Source: an uncultured Bacteroidota bacterium (lineage in GTDB: Bacteria > Bacteroidota > Rhodothermia > Rhodothermales > Salinibacteraceae). Taken from it: DNA of 64,000 nucleotides. The notes under the pieces were generated by a model, which saw only the letters and a list, made by a program, of their open reading frames with translations, ran no database searches and was not told the origin of the DNA. The stretch lies in the NCBI GenBank assembly GCA_913056185.1, contig CAJXLV010000002.1:1-64000 (forward strand), written 5' to 3'. The position numbers were made by a program, and so were the translations under genes. Below, piece after piece: positions 18,649-27,598 of the stretch (within the stretch, counting starts at the first letter, position 1; each line of letters starts with the position of its first letter).

Positions 18649-19455
18649 ATGACCGCCGTCGCCGCCATTCTCGGAAGTGCCTTTTCGGACGCACTTCCGG
18701 GCGAACTGGACCTGGAAGCGGAAAAGATCGAGACCGAATGGGGCGAACAGACGCTCCACCGCGTCGCCGACACAGACCGACCCGCGTACGTCCTCTTTCG
18801 CCACGAGGTGCCGCATCGCCTGCTGCCCAACCAGATCCACTACCGGGCGCAGGCCGCGGCGCTGCGGGCCGTCGACTGCGGGGCGCTCCTGGTGACCAGC
18901 TCGGTGGGGGTGCTCGACAGTAACGTGCCCCTCTACCGCCCCCTCGTGGTCGACGATCTTCTCATGCTCGCCAACCGCCTGCCGGACGGCACGGCCTGCA
19001 CCATGTTCACCGATCCCGAGGGCGTTCGGCCCCGTCAGGGACACCTTGTGTTCGACGACGGACCGTTTGCTTCGGCCCTTACCGAGCAGGTACGCACCCT
19101 GGCGGCACAGGAGGACGCGCCCGTGGCCGACAGCGTCACGTTTGCCTACGTGCAAGGCCCCCGCTCGAAGACCGCCGCCGAAAACCGGGCCTTGCCGCGG
19201 CTGGGAGCGCAGGTCAACTCGATGACGCTGGGGCCGGAGGTGGTGCTGGCCAACGAGCTGGAGATTCCGTGCGCGGGGCTCGTGGTGGGGCACAAATACT
19301 CGATCCCCGACCGCGACCCGCCGGAGCGGAACGCCCTCTCCACCACCCTCGACCGCGCCCGCGAGGAGCAGGAGCGCATCGTCACGGCGTTCCTGCGCGA
19401 GGGCACACCGGTCGACTTTCCGAATACGATCTACCGGTTTGGGGAAGAAGCGTGA
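18649..19455 (+). CDS. MTAP/purine nucleoside phosphorylase-superfamily protein
   Basis: Member of the trimeric PNP/methylthioadenosine phosphorylase superfamily, 268 residues. It has the opening strand AILGSAF, a phosphate-site-like RHEVPHRLLPNQIHYRAQ (about 49-66), VTSSVGVLDSNVPL, and a base/ribose-binding segment QVNSMTLGPEVVLANELEIP (about 185-204) matching the MTAP pattern GMTxxPEAxLARE. It diverges enough that the substrate (MTA, another nucleoside or something else) cannot be set. It lies 32 bp before an MTR-kinase-like gene. A second, canonical PNP lies at 50875. Its TGA stop is the first unit of a GTGATGCGTGA repeat. Confidence 0.75.
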   Translation: MTAVAAILGSAFSDALPGELDLEAEKIETEWGEQTLHRVADTDRPAYVLFRHEVPHRLLPNQIHYRAQAAALRAVDCGALLVTSSVGVLDSNVPLYRPLVVDDLLMLANRLPDGTACTMFTDPEGVRPRQGHLVFDDGPFASALTEQVRTLAAQEDAPVADSVTFAYVQGPRSKTAAENRALPRLGAQVNSMTLGPEVVLANELEIPCAGLVVGHKYSIPDRDPPERNALSTTLDRAREEQERIVTAFLREGTPVDFPNTIYRFGEEA

Positions 19456-19474
19456 TGCGTGATGCGTGATGCGG
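19451..19474 (+). repeat. GTGATGCGTGA repeat, single arm
   Basis: Three units of GTGATGC that contain the stop codon of the phosphorylase-like gene and end 13 bp before the next gene. No opposing arm is present here. Confidence 0.7.
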
Positions 19475-19487
19475 CTTCTTTCGTTCG

Positions 19488-20588
19488 GTGTTGCCTTCCA
19501 CTGTTCAGCACTTGCCTGTGACTGACAAGGACGTAGTGCCGTATCTTCGGGAGCGGTTGCCGGACTTCACGCCGGTGGGGGCGCCGAGGCGGTTGCCGGA
19601 GGGCAATCTGAATGTCGTCTGGCGCGTGCCGGGCGAGGAGCGGTCAGTCATCGTGAAGTACGCGCCGCCCCACATCGCCGTCGACCCGGACACGCCCCTC
19701 GACCCGAGTCGGCTGCTGATTGAGGCTCGCTGTTTGGAGGCGCTGGGGCCGGAGGGCATGCTGGAAAACGTACGCCGGGCGTCAGTGCGGGCGCCTCGGC
19801 CCCTGGATGTCAACGACGACGGACACGTGCTGGTGATGGAAGACCTGGGCGACTGGCCAACGCTGGGCCGGTGGCTGCACGAGCACGACCCAGAGGCGGT
19901 CCGGGAACGGACGCCCGCAATTGGCCAGCAGCTCGGGGCGTTTATCGGGACCTTGCACGCGACAACGGTCGGCAACAAGGCCTGCGCCGATGTCTTCGAC
20001 AACCGTTCCATGCAGGAGACCCGGTACGCCGTGCAGTACCAGGGCGTGACGGACATGCTCCGGGCGGCAGGCGTCCCGGACGCGGAGAAGCTGGGCGCGC
20101 GGGCCGAGGCGCTCGGCAAGGACCTCTTGGAGACGGGCCGTTGCCTCACGATGGGGGATCTGTGGCCCCCGTCGGTCCTCGTAGCCGACGACGCGCTGCA
20201 CCTCATCGACTGGGAACTGGCCCACTACGGCCGTCCGCTGCAGGACGTGGCCCACGTCCTTGCCCACCTTTGGATGCAGGCCCACCGCGCCCCATCGCCT
20301 GCGGTGGCCGACGCCGTCGGGTCCCTCCGAGCGTCCTTTCTCGCCGCCTACGAGCACGCATTGGGGGACACAGCCGAGGCCCTGTGGACGAAGCAAGAGC
20401 AACGCAATGCGGCCGTCCACTTCGGCGCCGAGATTCTCGTCCGAGCTGTAGGGCCGTTCCAGGCGGGGTATGTCTACGAAGGTCTGGACCCGGATCATGC
20501 GGCCGTGCAGGAGGCGGTGGCGACAGCGGCGCGGCGCGTGCGCATCCCGGCCTCCGTGGGCCCGGGCCTCCTCGGGGAGTCGCGCTGA
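19488..20588 (+). CDS. Aminoglycoside-phosphotransferase-fold kinase, MTR-kinase-like
   Basis: Small-molecule kinase of the APH/choline-kinase fold, up to 366 residues. The N-lobe has LPEGNLNVVWRV (glycine-rich loop) and SVIVKYAPPHIAV, which closely resembles the ATP-binding lysine region of 5-methylthioribose kinase. The catalytic loop reads MGDLWPPSVLV, keeping the Asp and having Ser where many APH proteins have Asn, as MtnK does. HLIDWELAHYGRP supplies the DxD-like metal site. Pairing with the phosphorylase-like gene suggests a nucleoside or pentose salvage step such as MTA to MTR-1-P, which is inference. The start is GTG 19488, or possibly GTG 19518. Confidence 0.75.
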   Translation: MLPSTVQHLPVTDKDVVPYLRERLPDFTPVGAPRRLPEGNLNVVWRVPGEERSVIVKYAPPHIAVDPDTPLDPSRLLIEARCLEALGPEGMLENVRRASVRAPRPLDVNDDGHVLVMEDLGDWPTLGRWLHEHDPEAVRERTPAIGQQLGAFIGTLHATTVGNKACADVFDNRSMQETRYAVQYQGVTDMLRAAGVPDAEKLGARAEALGKDLLETGRCLTMGDLWPPSVLVADDALHLIDWELAHYGRPLQDVAHVLAHLWMQAHRAPSPAVADAVGSLRASFLAAYEHALGDTAEALWTKQEQRNAAVHFGAEILVRAVGPFQAGYVYEGLDPDHAAVQEAVATAARRVRIPASVGPGLLGESR

Positions 20589-20591
20589 GCT

Positions 20592-20611
20592 GCCTCGTCT
20601 ACCGCCGAGGC
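20592..20611. terminator. Small hairpin between convergent genes
   Basis: GCCTCG and CGAGGC enclose an 8-nt loop just after the kinase stop and before the end of the thioesterase gene on the other strand. No T-tract follows on either side, so its role as a terminator is uncertain. Confidence 0.3.
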
Positions 20612-20662
20612 GGAGGGACAACCCTGACGGGCATCGGCCCAGGTGCAGGAAAGCACCGTCGA

Positions 20663-21079
20663 TTAGTCGAGCCCCAGGTCCGGCAGTGGCACCGGGGTGC
20701 CTGTCTCCACATCCACCCACACCAGCACCGCCGTGCCCGTGGCGACTGGAGAGGGCCCCTCCACGAGCCGGGCGCGGTAGTGGGTCGTCAGGCTCGTTCG
20801 TCCGGGCGGTTCGGCGTACACATCAATGTGGAGCGTCGCGGGGTGGTGCACCGGTCGCTTAAAGTCACAGGAGGCGGCGGCCAGCACCGGCCCGTGCTCG
20901 CCGTCCCTTGGCGCGTCGAGGGTGTCTTTCAGCCATTCCACGCGCGCCTCCTCAAAGTAGGTAAAGAATCGACTGTTGTTGACGTGACCAACAGCGTCCA
21001 TGTCGCCCCAACGGACCGCAATCTGGGCCGTGTGTAGATGCTGCGCATCGTGAGGGCGGGACGCGGAAGAGGGCTCCAT
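20663..21079 (-). CDS. Acyl-CoA thioesterase, hotdog fold (4HBT/YbgC type)
   Basis: Probable thioesterase of 138 residues. It has the single-hotdog motif VRWGDMDAVGHVNNSRFFTY near 22-41, with the catalytic Asp of the 4-hydroxybenzoyl-CoA thioesterase family, followed by YFEEARVEWL. The rest matches the family strands (AASCDFKRPVHHP and a later TGTAVLVWVD). The ATG before EPSSASRPHD was chosen because the longer frame adds a Cys/Gly/Trp-rich extension overlapping a terminator hairpin. It is the only minus-strand gene between the kinase and the PorT-like gene. Substrate unknown. Confidence 0.85.
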   Translation of the reverse strand: MEPSSASRPHDAQHLHTAQIAVRWGDMDAVGHVNNSRFFTYFEEARVEWLKDTLDAPRDGEHGPVLAAASCDFKRPVHHPATLHIDVYAEPPGRTSLTTHYRARLVEGPSPVATGTAVLVWVDVETGTPVPLPDLGLD

Positions 21080-21183
21080 GGGACAAAGAGAGATAAGGAA
21101 ACAGAAGACTCCCCCGGAGCTACCGCCTCCGCGGTACGGCCAGTCGGGGCGGAGAGCCGGGGCACACCCCAAAGCAAAGCACC

Positions 21184-21222
21184 AAAACAAAAAAAGGCCA
21201 CCTCCCAAACGGGAGGCGGCCC
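21184..21222 (-). terminator. Rho-independent terminator of the PorT-like gene
   Basis: On the minus strand, GGCCGCCTCCC pairs with GGGAGGTGGCC (one G-A mismatch in the stem) around a 4-nt GTTT loop. A run of T broken by one G follows. It lies 26 bp beyond the stop of the PorT-like gene. Confidence 0.9.
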
Positions 21223-21247
21223 AGATCGTGCCGAAGCACGTAAGGGG

Positions 21248-21898
21248 TTAGATGTCGAAGCGCAGGCTCAGCGTACCGGTGAAGGCGCTGGTCGAGACGT
21301 CCTCGAAGTTGCCGACGTCGCCAAGCTGCGTAAAGCCGATGTTGTAGCGCCCGTCGATCGCAATCTCGCTGAGCGGGCCCTTGTCCAGGGCGTAGGCAAT
21401 CTCGCCGCCCACAACGCCGCTGAAGTCGGCGTCCGCGAAGCTGTCGTCAGCGTCCGCGCCATTGACTTCACTGTTCGTGACAAACGCGAGGGCGGGCCCA
21501 GCGTAGAGGCGCGGCGTGACGGGCGAGAGCGGGGCACTCAGCTTAAAGAGCACCGGGATCTCGATTACGTCCTGGCGGACGCGTACGTCCTCAAGATCCG
21601 GGTTGGTCGTGGCGCTGAAGTGGTTCTTGGCGCCGCGCACCGAGTAGAGCACCTCCGGCTGGATGGCGAAAGCGTCATTCACCTGGTAGTTCAGGAAGAC
21701 ACCGCCCGTGAAGCCCGGCCGGAAGTCATTCGACGCCACGTCATCGCCGTAGAAGGTAGCCTGGGTGAGGCCGCCCCGCACGCCAATGTCAACCGGCGAC
21801 TGCGCCTGACTGATGCTCGGCAGGGCAAGCCCGGCCAGCAAGAAAAGGGTTGCGATCGAGGTCGCGAGTTTCGATGTTACAAGCTGCATAGTCTGCAA
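21248..21898 (-). CDS. PorT-family small outer-membrane beta-barrel protein
   Basis: A 216-residue exported protein. It has a signal peptide ending SISQAQ (about 33), then an eight-stranded-type barrel pattern of alternating residues with VDIGVRGGLTQATFYGD, FRPGFTGGVFLNYQVND and AIQPEVLYSVRG, typical of the Bacteroidota outer membrane beta-barrel domain (PorT/OMP_b-brl_2). The C terminus is LSLRFDI. Loops are rich in Asp. A second ATG three codons in is also possible. It is flanked by its own terminator and a 5' region of about 400 bp, so it is probably monocistronic. Function unknown. Confidence 0.85.
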   Translation of the reverse strand: MQTMQLVTSKLATSIATLFLLAGLALPSISQAQSPVDIGVRGGLTQATFYGDDVASNDFRPGFTGGVFLNYQVNDAFAIQPEVLYSVRGAKNHFSATTNPDLEDVRVRQDVIEIPVLFKLSAPLSPVTPRLYAGPALAFVTNSEVNGADADDSFADADFSGVVGGEIAYALDKGPLSEIAIDGRYNIGFTQLGDVGNFEDVSTSAFTGTLSLRFDI

Positions 21899-22297
21899 GT
21901 GTGTTTGTGCTGTAGGATATGCGGCGCAGGGGAGTTGCGACGGATAGGTTGGTGCCGTCAGTCGCAGCTTCGCCTGCGTTTTTTTGTTTGGAGAAGTCGG
22001 AGTGTGCGCCGGGCCGCGTTCGCCCAGATTCGCACACCACTTTTCTCAGGAGAACGTGGAAAACGTCTCCTCTTGGAATGAGTGAACGATCATTCCGCTA
22101 AATGGAAATAGAACGGGCGCATCGGGTTCCCCGTGCAGGAGGGAACACTGGACTTTCACACCGTCCTGTTGCATTCCCGTTAAGGGGTCAGAAAAACCCG
22201 GAGAGGGGGCCTTCAGTCCCGTCGCCGAAGGAGGAGGAAGAGCCCTGCAGCCAGACTGCCCTGATCATTCGGCTGCGTGCCCCCACGAACCGAGGAC
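21899..22297. other. Intergenic region between the PorT-like gene and cnoX
   Basis: About 400 bp that should hold the minus-strand promoter of the PorT-like gene and the 3' end of the cnoX transcript. The only clear structure is the inverted repeat at 22075-22096. No credible gene was seen. Confidence 0.6.
22075..22096. promoter_or_regulatory. Perfect 7-bp inverted repeat, candidate operator
   Basis: GGAATGA, 8 nt, TCATTCC. The arm sequence resembles half-sites of TetR/FadR-type operators (GAATGA/TCATTC). It lies about 180 bp upstream of the PorT-like gene start on its coding strand. No regulator gene is adjacent. Confidence 0.35.
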
Positions 22298-23110
22298 TCA
22301 GTACAGAGCCATATCGAAGGTGCGGCGGTACTCCTTTGTGGCGGGGTGGTCGCTGCCGAGGAGTGTGAAGAGAGCGACGCACGCCTTGCGGGCCCCGTCG
22401 TCGTCATAGTCGCGGTCGGTGCGGACGACATCGATGAAGTGTTCGAGGGCCGTGTCGAAGTCATGATCGGTGAGCGCATTGGCGGCGGCCACGTACGTGT
22501 CGCGCATGTCGTGGTCGGGGAGAGCGTCCGGCTCCTCGGCAAGCGTGTAAAGCCGCGCAACCGTTTGCACGCTCTCGCGGATCTGGCGCAGCTCGGGGTC
22601 GGCACTCTCTGCCGCGTCGGCCAGTATTTGGGCCCGCTCGGGGTCCTTAAAAACCAGCGCCCGGGCCATCAGAATCTGGGCTTCGGTGTGCTCCGGGTTG
22701 TCTTCCAGAACTGGCCAGAGCAGATGTTCGGCGTCCTGGCGGTCTCCGGCCTCCAGAGCGTGCCGGGCATCCTCAATGCGGCTCTTTTGCTCGCTCGGCA
22801 GGTGCGCGTCGAGCCAGCTTTGCACCTGGGGCTTCGGCTTTACGCCCGTAAACTCCGCCTCCACCGTACCGTCTACAAACAGCTTGACGGCAGGAATGCC
22901 GCGCACGCCGTACTCCTGGGCCGGCGCCGGATGGTCGTCTACGTTGACCTTCACCAGCGTCCAGTCGTCGGCTGCCTCGGCCAGCGATTCGAGGGTGGGA
23001 CTGAGCTGCCGGCAGGGGCCACACCAGGGCGCCCAAAAGTCCACAAGCACGGGCGCCTCCGCGCTCGCCTCAATCACGTCTGCGTGGAAGTCATTCACCT
23101 CGTAGGACAT
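22298..23110 (-). CDS. cnoX: Thioredoxin-fold chaperedoxin with TPR tail (CnoX/YbbN)
   Basis: A 270-residue cytoplasmic protein. An N-terminal thioredoxin domain (1-107) carries the redox motif WCGPC near 29-33 and cis-Pro GIPAVKLF, followed by a helical TPR-like region (about 110-270). This is the layout of E. coli CnoX/YbbN, a holdase linked to GroEL and oxidative stress. Unlike the E. coli protein, which has an altered active site, both cysteines are intact, so it may have true thioredoxin activity. It stands apart from neighbours by sizeable spacers on both sides. Confidence 0.88.
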   Translation of the reverse strand: MSYEVNDFHADVIEASAEAPVLVDFWAPWCGPCRQLSPTLESLAEAADDWTLVKVNVDDHPAPAQEYGVRGIPAVKLFVDGTVEAEFTGVKPKPQVQSWLDAHLPSEQKSRIEDARHALEAGDRQDAEHLLWPVLEDNPEHTEAQILMARALVFKDPERAQILADAAESADPELRQIRESVQTVARLYTLAEEPDALPDHDMRDTYVAAANALTDHDFDTALEHFIDVVRTDRDYDDDGARKACVALFTLLGSDHPATKEYRRTFDMALY

Positions 23111-23275
23111 AGCGGATGGGGAACGGGGAGAAAGAAGGTGATAAGAAGGAGTATTTGGACGAAATGACCCTCAGATGATTCCCGGCTCCACAAGAGTTTC
23201 GAACACTGCCGTGCATGGTGCATTTGCGCAGGCACCGCCCCACGGAGTCCTTTCACGTACACCTCTCGTCCTCAG

Positions 23276-23569
23276 ATGCCGGCGGAGCCTGCCTTGCCCC
23301 CCGACGATGCGGAACGCATTCGGGCACACATGAATGACGCGCATGCCGACGATCTTGTGCGCTACGCAGATGCCTTCACGTCGCTCACAGACGTGCGAGC
23401 CGCCCGTATGACGGGCCTGGACGCCCGGGGAATGGACCTGGCGGTGGAGACGACCGAGACGACCCAGACGGTTCGGCTTTCGTTTGAGGCTCCCCGTGCC
23501 GACGCGGCGGCGGCTCGGTCGGCGCTTGTGGACTTGGCGATGCGGGCACGGGAGCAGACCGAACGATGA
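23276..23569 (+). CDS. DUF2470 domain protein
   Basis: A 97-residue protein made up almost entirely of one DUF2470 domain. It starts DDAERIRAHMNDAHADDLVRYADAF, with the conserved HMNxDH-like motif (here HMNDAH), then DARGMDLAVET and SFEAPRADAAAARSALVDLA. The domain is usually the C-terminal part of haem-utilisation HugZ-type and FMN-binding proteins, but single-domain versions occur. Both genes downstream of it are unlinked in function, so the role is not evident. The domain call is confident and the function is not. Confidence 0.8.
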   Translation: MPAEPALPPDDAERIRAHMNDAHADDLVRYADAFTSLTDVRAARMTGLDARGMDLAVETTETTQTVRLSFEAPRADAAAARSALVDLAMRAREQTER

Positions 23570-23667
23570 TGTGACCTCTGTGCGGGGGGCTCTCCCTGTG
23601 GGGATCTCCGCCGTGAACTCATGGTAAATGGTAGCGCTGTTCTTCGAACTCGACTTTCTGTAGCTCC

Positions 23668-24123
23668 ATGTCGTCATTTCTCGATGCTCTCTGGGGCTGG
23701 TGGCGAGCACACCGGACGGACCGCATTACGGAAGCGCAGGTGCAGGCGCGGGTACAACGTGGGGCGGAGTACCTTGACGAGGTAGACCCGGGCTGGCATG
23801 CCCGGGTGAATGCGCAGACCCTGGAGTTGGAGGACGGGCAGCACTGCGTGCTGGGGCAGCTCCACGGCGGGTTTCGGCTCGGACTCGGGCGGTCCCAGGT
23901 GCTGAGCCTCTCGAGTGCCCCGCGGGCCAGTTTGTCGCCGGTGGCCTACGGTTTCAAGTGCGTCGAAGGGGTGTCCGAGGCGTGGCAGGCGCGCGACTAC
24001 GAGTTGCTGACGGCGGCCTGGCGGGAGGCCGTGCGCCGCCGACAACGGCAGGACCTACTGGAGGAGGTGCAGATGCCGACGGGAGTGCCCGCACGCGGCG
24101 AAGCAGAAGAGGTCCCGGCGTAG
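23668..24123 (+). CDS. Hypothetical protein of 151 residues
   Basis: Not assigned to a family here. The middle region GAEYLDEVDPGWHARVNAQT followed by LELEDGQHCVLGQLHGGF has the look of a small domain found in actinobacterial and phage hypotheticals, where a GAxxLDexxPGW segment precedes a C-x-LGQ segment. The N terminus is Trp-rich (LWGWWRAH) and the C terminus is basic then acidic. It ends 7 bp before the end of cimA on the other strand. Coding is supported by length, codon use and a gapless fit between neighbours. Confidence 0.6.
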   Translation: MSSFLDALWGWWRAHRTDRITEAQVQARVQRGAEYLDEVDPGWHARVNAQTLELEDGQHCVLGQLHGGFRLGLGRSQVLSLSSAPRASLSPVAYGFKCVEGVSEAWQARDYELLTAAWREAVRRRQRQDLLEEVQMPTGVPARGEAEEVPA

Positions 24124-24130
24124 CTGCCCC

Positions 24131-25726
24131 TCAAGCCGTCACCGCAGGGTCGTTGCCGTGTGCCGCCGCTCCATCCGTATGAAAGAAAAAGTACCGCAGA
24201 CCATCGGCCAGGGCCTGCCAGCTGGCGTCGAGGATGTTTTCGGAGACACCGACCGTGTTCCAGGTGCTCGTGCCGTCGCTGTGCTCGATGAGGACGCGGA
24301 CGGTGGCGGCGGTGCCGTCCTGCGGCGTGAGGACGCGCACCTTGTAGTCGGTTAGGCGAACAGAAGTGAGGGGCGGATAAAAGGTTTTTAGGCCGTCGCG
24401 CATTGCGTTGGAGAGGGCATCGACGGGACCGTCCCCCTCCGCCACGGCCAGTCGGCGCTGATCCTGCACACAGAGCGCCAGAGACGCCTCCACAGTCTGG
24501 CTGCCGGCCTCGTCCTGCCCGCTCCACACGCGCATGCGCTCCAACTCAAAGAAGCGGGGCATCCCGTCCTGCAAGGTGCGCAGCAGCAGCTCGAACGACG
24601 CCTCGGCCCCCTGAAACTCGTACCCGAGGTGCTCCAGCTCCTTGATCCGGTCGACGGCCTGCGCCGCATCGTCCGACGCCAGATCGATGCCCAGCTCCTC
24701 GGCCTTGTAGCGGATGTTGCTCCGGCCCGAGAGGTCGGACACGAGCGCCCGCCGCCGGTTGCCCACGGCGTCGGGCGCCACGTGCTCGTAGGTGCTCGGC
24801 TCCTTCATGACGGCCGAGACGTGCACGCCGCCCTTGTGCGTGAAGGCGCTCCGCCCCACGTACGGGGCGCCGTCGTCGGGGTCGAGGTTGGCCACCTCGT
24901 TCGTAAAGCGGGAGAGGTCGACGAGATCGCTGAGGGGATCCGCGTCGACGCATTCGAAGCCCATCTTCAGCTGCAGGTCGGGGATGACGGCGCAGAGGTC
25001 GGCGTTGCCGCAGCGCTCGCCGAGGCCGTTGATGGTGCCCTGCACGTGCCGCGCCCCGGCCCGCACCGCGGCGAGGGTGTTGGCCACCGCGCACCCGCCG
25101 TCGTTGTGGGCGTGGATGCCGAGGGTCGTATCAACGTCACTGTGGACGGCGCTGGCGACTTCGTGAATGTCGTGTGGCAGGGAGCCCCCGTTCGTGTCGC
25201 AGAGCACCAGCGTGTCGGCCCCGGCCTCGGCGGCGGCCCGGAGCGTGCGGAGGGCGTACTCCGGATGGTCGGCGTAGCCGTCGAAGAAGTGCTCCGCGTC
25301 GTAGATCACCCGCTTCCCGTGCTCGCGCAGAAACGCCACGGAGGAGCGGATGAGGTCCAGATTTGTCTCCAGCGACACCCCGAGCGCCTGCTCCACGTGC
25401 AGGGTCCACGACTTGCCGAAGATGGACACCACGTCCGTCTCCGCCGCGATGAGGGCCTGCAGGTTTGGGTCGTTCGCCGGGGCGTTGGAGGCGTGCCGGG
25501 TGGAGCCGAAGGCGCAGAGGGCAGCGTGGGGCCACTCCTCGGTGCGGGCATCGTCGAAGAACGCCTGGTCCTTGGGGTTGGAGCCGGGCCACCCGCCCTC
25601 GATCACGTCGATCCCAAACGCATCCAGGCGGCGGGCGATGCGTCCCTTGTCGCGGGCTGAGAGGGTCACGTGCTCGCCCTGCGTGCCGTCGCGAAGGGTG
25701 GTGTCGAAGAGTTCGATTGTAGGCAT
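24131..25726 (-). CDS. cimA: (R)-citramalate synthase
   Basis: Condenses pyruvate and acetyl-CoA to citramalate, giving 2-oxobutyrate for isoleucine without threonine deaminase. The 531-residue product has the DRE-TIM motif [17 protein letters not shown] at the N terminus, the metal-binding GIHAHNDGGCAVANT near 202-216, and a C-terminal LeuA-type allosteric domain (about 390-520). It is the last gene of the minus-strand BCAA cluster, 120 bp after ilvD. LeuC, LeuD and LeuB upstream can process citramalate as well as isopropylmalate, which explains why no separate genes are needed. Confidence 0.93.
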   Translation of the reverse strand: MPTIELFDTTLRDGTQGEHVTLSARDKGRIARRLDAFGIDVIEGGWPGSNPKDQAFFDDARTEEWPHAALCAFGSTRHASNAPANDPNLQALIAAETDVVSIFGKSWTLHVEQALGVSLETNLDLIRSSVAFLREHGKRVIYDAEHFFDGYADHPEYALRTLRAAAEAGADTLVLCDTNGGSLPHDIHEVASAVHSDVDTTLGIHAHNDGGCAVANTLAAVRAGARHVQGTINGLGERCGNADLCAVIPDLQLKMGFECVDADPLSDLVDLSRFTNEVANLDPDDGAPYVGRSAFTHKGGVHVSAVMKEPSTYEHVAPDAVGNRRRALVSDLSGRSNIRYKAEELGIDLASDDAAQAVDRIKELEHLGYEFQGAEASFELLLRTLQDGMPRFFELERMRVWSGQDEAGSQTVEASLALCVQDQRRLAVAEGDGPVDALSNAMRDGLKTFYPPLTSVRLTDYKVRVLTPQDGTAATVRVLIEHSDGTSTWNTVGVSENILDASWQALADGLRYFFFHTDGAAAHGNDPAVTA

Positions 25727-25827
25727 GGACGGGTGGAAGTATGGAGGAGTGGACGCATTGATCAGTCCGGCTCTCGTGTGCTACGCTGCTGCTCCTTGTG
25801 GCCTCGGGCTTCGGTGGGGAGAGACCC

Positions 25828-25850
25828 ATGCATCACGTTTCCCGCATCAC
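25828..25850 (-). repeat. GTGATGCGTGA-type repeat at the ilvD stop codon
   Basis: Read on the minus strand, the TGA of ilvD begins GTGATGCGGGAAACGTGATG. This is a single arm, with no opposing arm before cimA. Confidence 0.6.
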
Positions 25851-27565
25851 TCTTCGCTCGTCACGTGGGTGACGGCCCCATCTGCAGCAGAACCGAAGAG
25901 GGCGGCGTATTTGGCAAGAACGCCAGTGGTGTACTGGGGCTCGGGGGGCGACCACGCGTCGAGGCGTTGTTCCAGCTCGGCGTCGGCGAGGTCGACCTCC
26001 AGCGTGCGCTCCGCCACGTCGATCCGGATCGTATCGCCGTCCTGCACCGCAGCGAGTGGGCCGCCGACCGAGGCTTCAGGGGCGACGTGGCCGATGGAGA
26101 GGCCGCGGGTGGCGCCGGAGAAGCGCCCGTCGGTAATGAGCGCCACGTCCTGGGCGTGGCCCTGCCCGTCTCGTGCGGCGGTTACCCCGAGCATCTCGGG
26201 CATGCCGGGCGCGCCCTTGGGCCCGAGGGTGCGAATGATGATGGCGTCGCCGGATGCAATCCGGCCGGCCTGCACGTAGCTCATCGCGTCCGCCTCGCTC
26301 TCAAAAACCCGAGCAGTCCCTTCGAAGCGGAGGTTGTCGGCAGCCGTGATCTTGAGCACCGCGCCGTCGGGCGCCAGGTTGCCGGTGAGGATGCGAATCG
26401 CGCCTTCCTCGTTCTTGGGGGTGTCGACCGGGTAGAGGTAGTCCACGTTGAGGTCCGCAATGGCGGGCGGATCGACGCGGTCGAGCGCCTCGGCCATCGT
26501 CTCGCCGGTGACGGTAAGCGCGTCGCCGTGCAGCAGGCCTGCGTCCTGGAGTTCCTTGAGGACGACCGGCACGCCACCGACCTCATGGAGGTCGTTCATC
26601 ACACGCGAGCCGCCAGGCTGAAAGTCGCCAATCTTCGGCGTCCGGCGACTGATCGCGTCAAACGCCTCAATCGAGAGGTCGATGCCCGCCTCCGCCGCCA
26701 TCGCGAGCAGGTGGAGCACCCCGTTCGTGGAACCGCCCACGGCCACCTGCAGGGCAATCGCGTTCTCGAACGATTTTTTGCTGAGGAAGTCTGACGGTCG
26801 CCGCCGCTTTTTGACGGCCTCCACGGTGAGCCGACCCGTCTCGCGGGCCACCCTGTCACGAGATTCGTCCACCGCGGGCGGGCCTGCGCTCCCCAGCGGG
26901 GCAAAGCCGATCGCCTCGCTGATGGAGGCCATCGTATTGGCGGTAAACATGCCGCCGCAGGAGCCGGCGCCCGGGCAGGCATGGCGCTCGATCTCGTCGA
27001 GCTCCTCTTCCGTCATCTGTCCCGTAGCCACCGCCCCGCACGCCTCGAACACGTTTTGAATCGTGATGTCCTGCCCGCGGTGCCGCCCCGGCATAATCGA
27101 GCCGCCGTAAAGGAAGACGCTCGGCAGGTCGGCGCGGATGGCGGCCATCATCATGCCCGGCATGTTCTTGTCGCACCCGCCCATGACGACGAGTCCATCG
27201 AGCCGCTCGGCGAAGGCCACCAGCTCCACGGAGTCGGCGATGACCTCACGTGAGATGAGCGACCCCTTCATGCCCTCCGTCCCCATCGAGATGCCGTCGC
27301 TCACGGTGATGGTGCCGAATTCGATCGGCGTCCCGCCCGCTGCGTTCAGGCCGTCCCGCGCCGCGTCGGCGATGCGGTCGAGGTGCATGTTGCAGGGCGT
27401 CACGTCCGCCGCCGGGTTGGCAATGCCGATGAGCGGCTGCGCGAGGTCCTCGTCGTCGTAGCCCATGGCCCGAAACATGGCACGGGCCGGGGCGCGGCCG
27501 AGGCCCTCGGTGACGTCCTGGCTCTGGATTTTGTCGGAGTGGCCGTTTTCGGAAGGGGAGGGCAT
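25847..27565 (-). CDS. ilvD: Dihydroxy-acid dehydratase
   Basis: Fe-S enzyme that dehydrates 2,3-dihydroxy acids in valine, isoleucine and leucine synthesis. The 572-residue product has the three cluster cysteine motifs: [16 protein letters not shown] and [15 protein letters not shown]. The late GRFSGATRG motif is also intact. The ATG before [11 protein letters not shown] was chosen. The open frame extends 41 codons further but only by reading His-Ala-Ser-Arg repeats encoded by the GTGATGCGTGA array. The last codons touch a repeat as well. Confidence 0.95.
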   Translation of the reverse strand: MPSPSENGHSDKIQSQDVTEGLGRAPARAMFRAMGYDDEDLAQPLIGIANPAADVTPCNMHLDRIADAARDGLNAAGGTPIEFGTITVSDGISMGTEGMKGSLISREVIADSVELVAFAERLDGLVVMGGCDKNMPGMMMAAIRADLPSVFLYGGSIMPGRHRGQDITIQNVFEACGAVATGQMTEEELDEIERHACPGAGSCGGMFTANTMASISEAIGFAPLGSAGPPAVDESRDRVARETGRLTVEAVKKRRRPSDFLSKKSFENAIALQVAVGGSTNGVLHLLAMAAEAGIDLSIEAFDAISRRTPKIGDFQPGGSRVMNDLHEVGGVPVVLKELQDAGLLHGDALTVTGETMAEALDRVDPPAIADLNVDYLYPVDTPKNEEGAIRILTGNLAPDGAVLKITAADNLRFEGTARVFESEADAMSYVQAGRIASGDAIIIRTLGPKGAPGMPEMLGVTAARDGQGHAQDVALITDGRFSGATRGLSIGHVAPEASVGGPLAAVQDGDTIRIDVAERTLEVDLADAELEQRLDAWSPPEPQYTTGVLAKYAALFGSAADGAVTHVTSEE

Positions 27566-27598
27566 TTGTAGGCGGGGTAGATGGGGAAAGGTTGGTAT

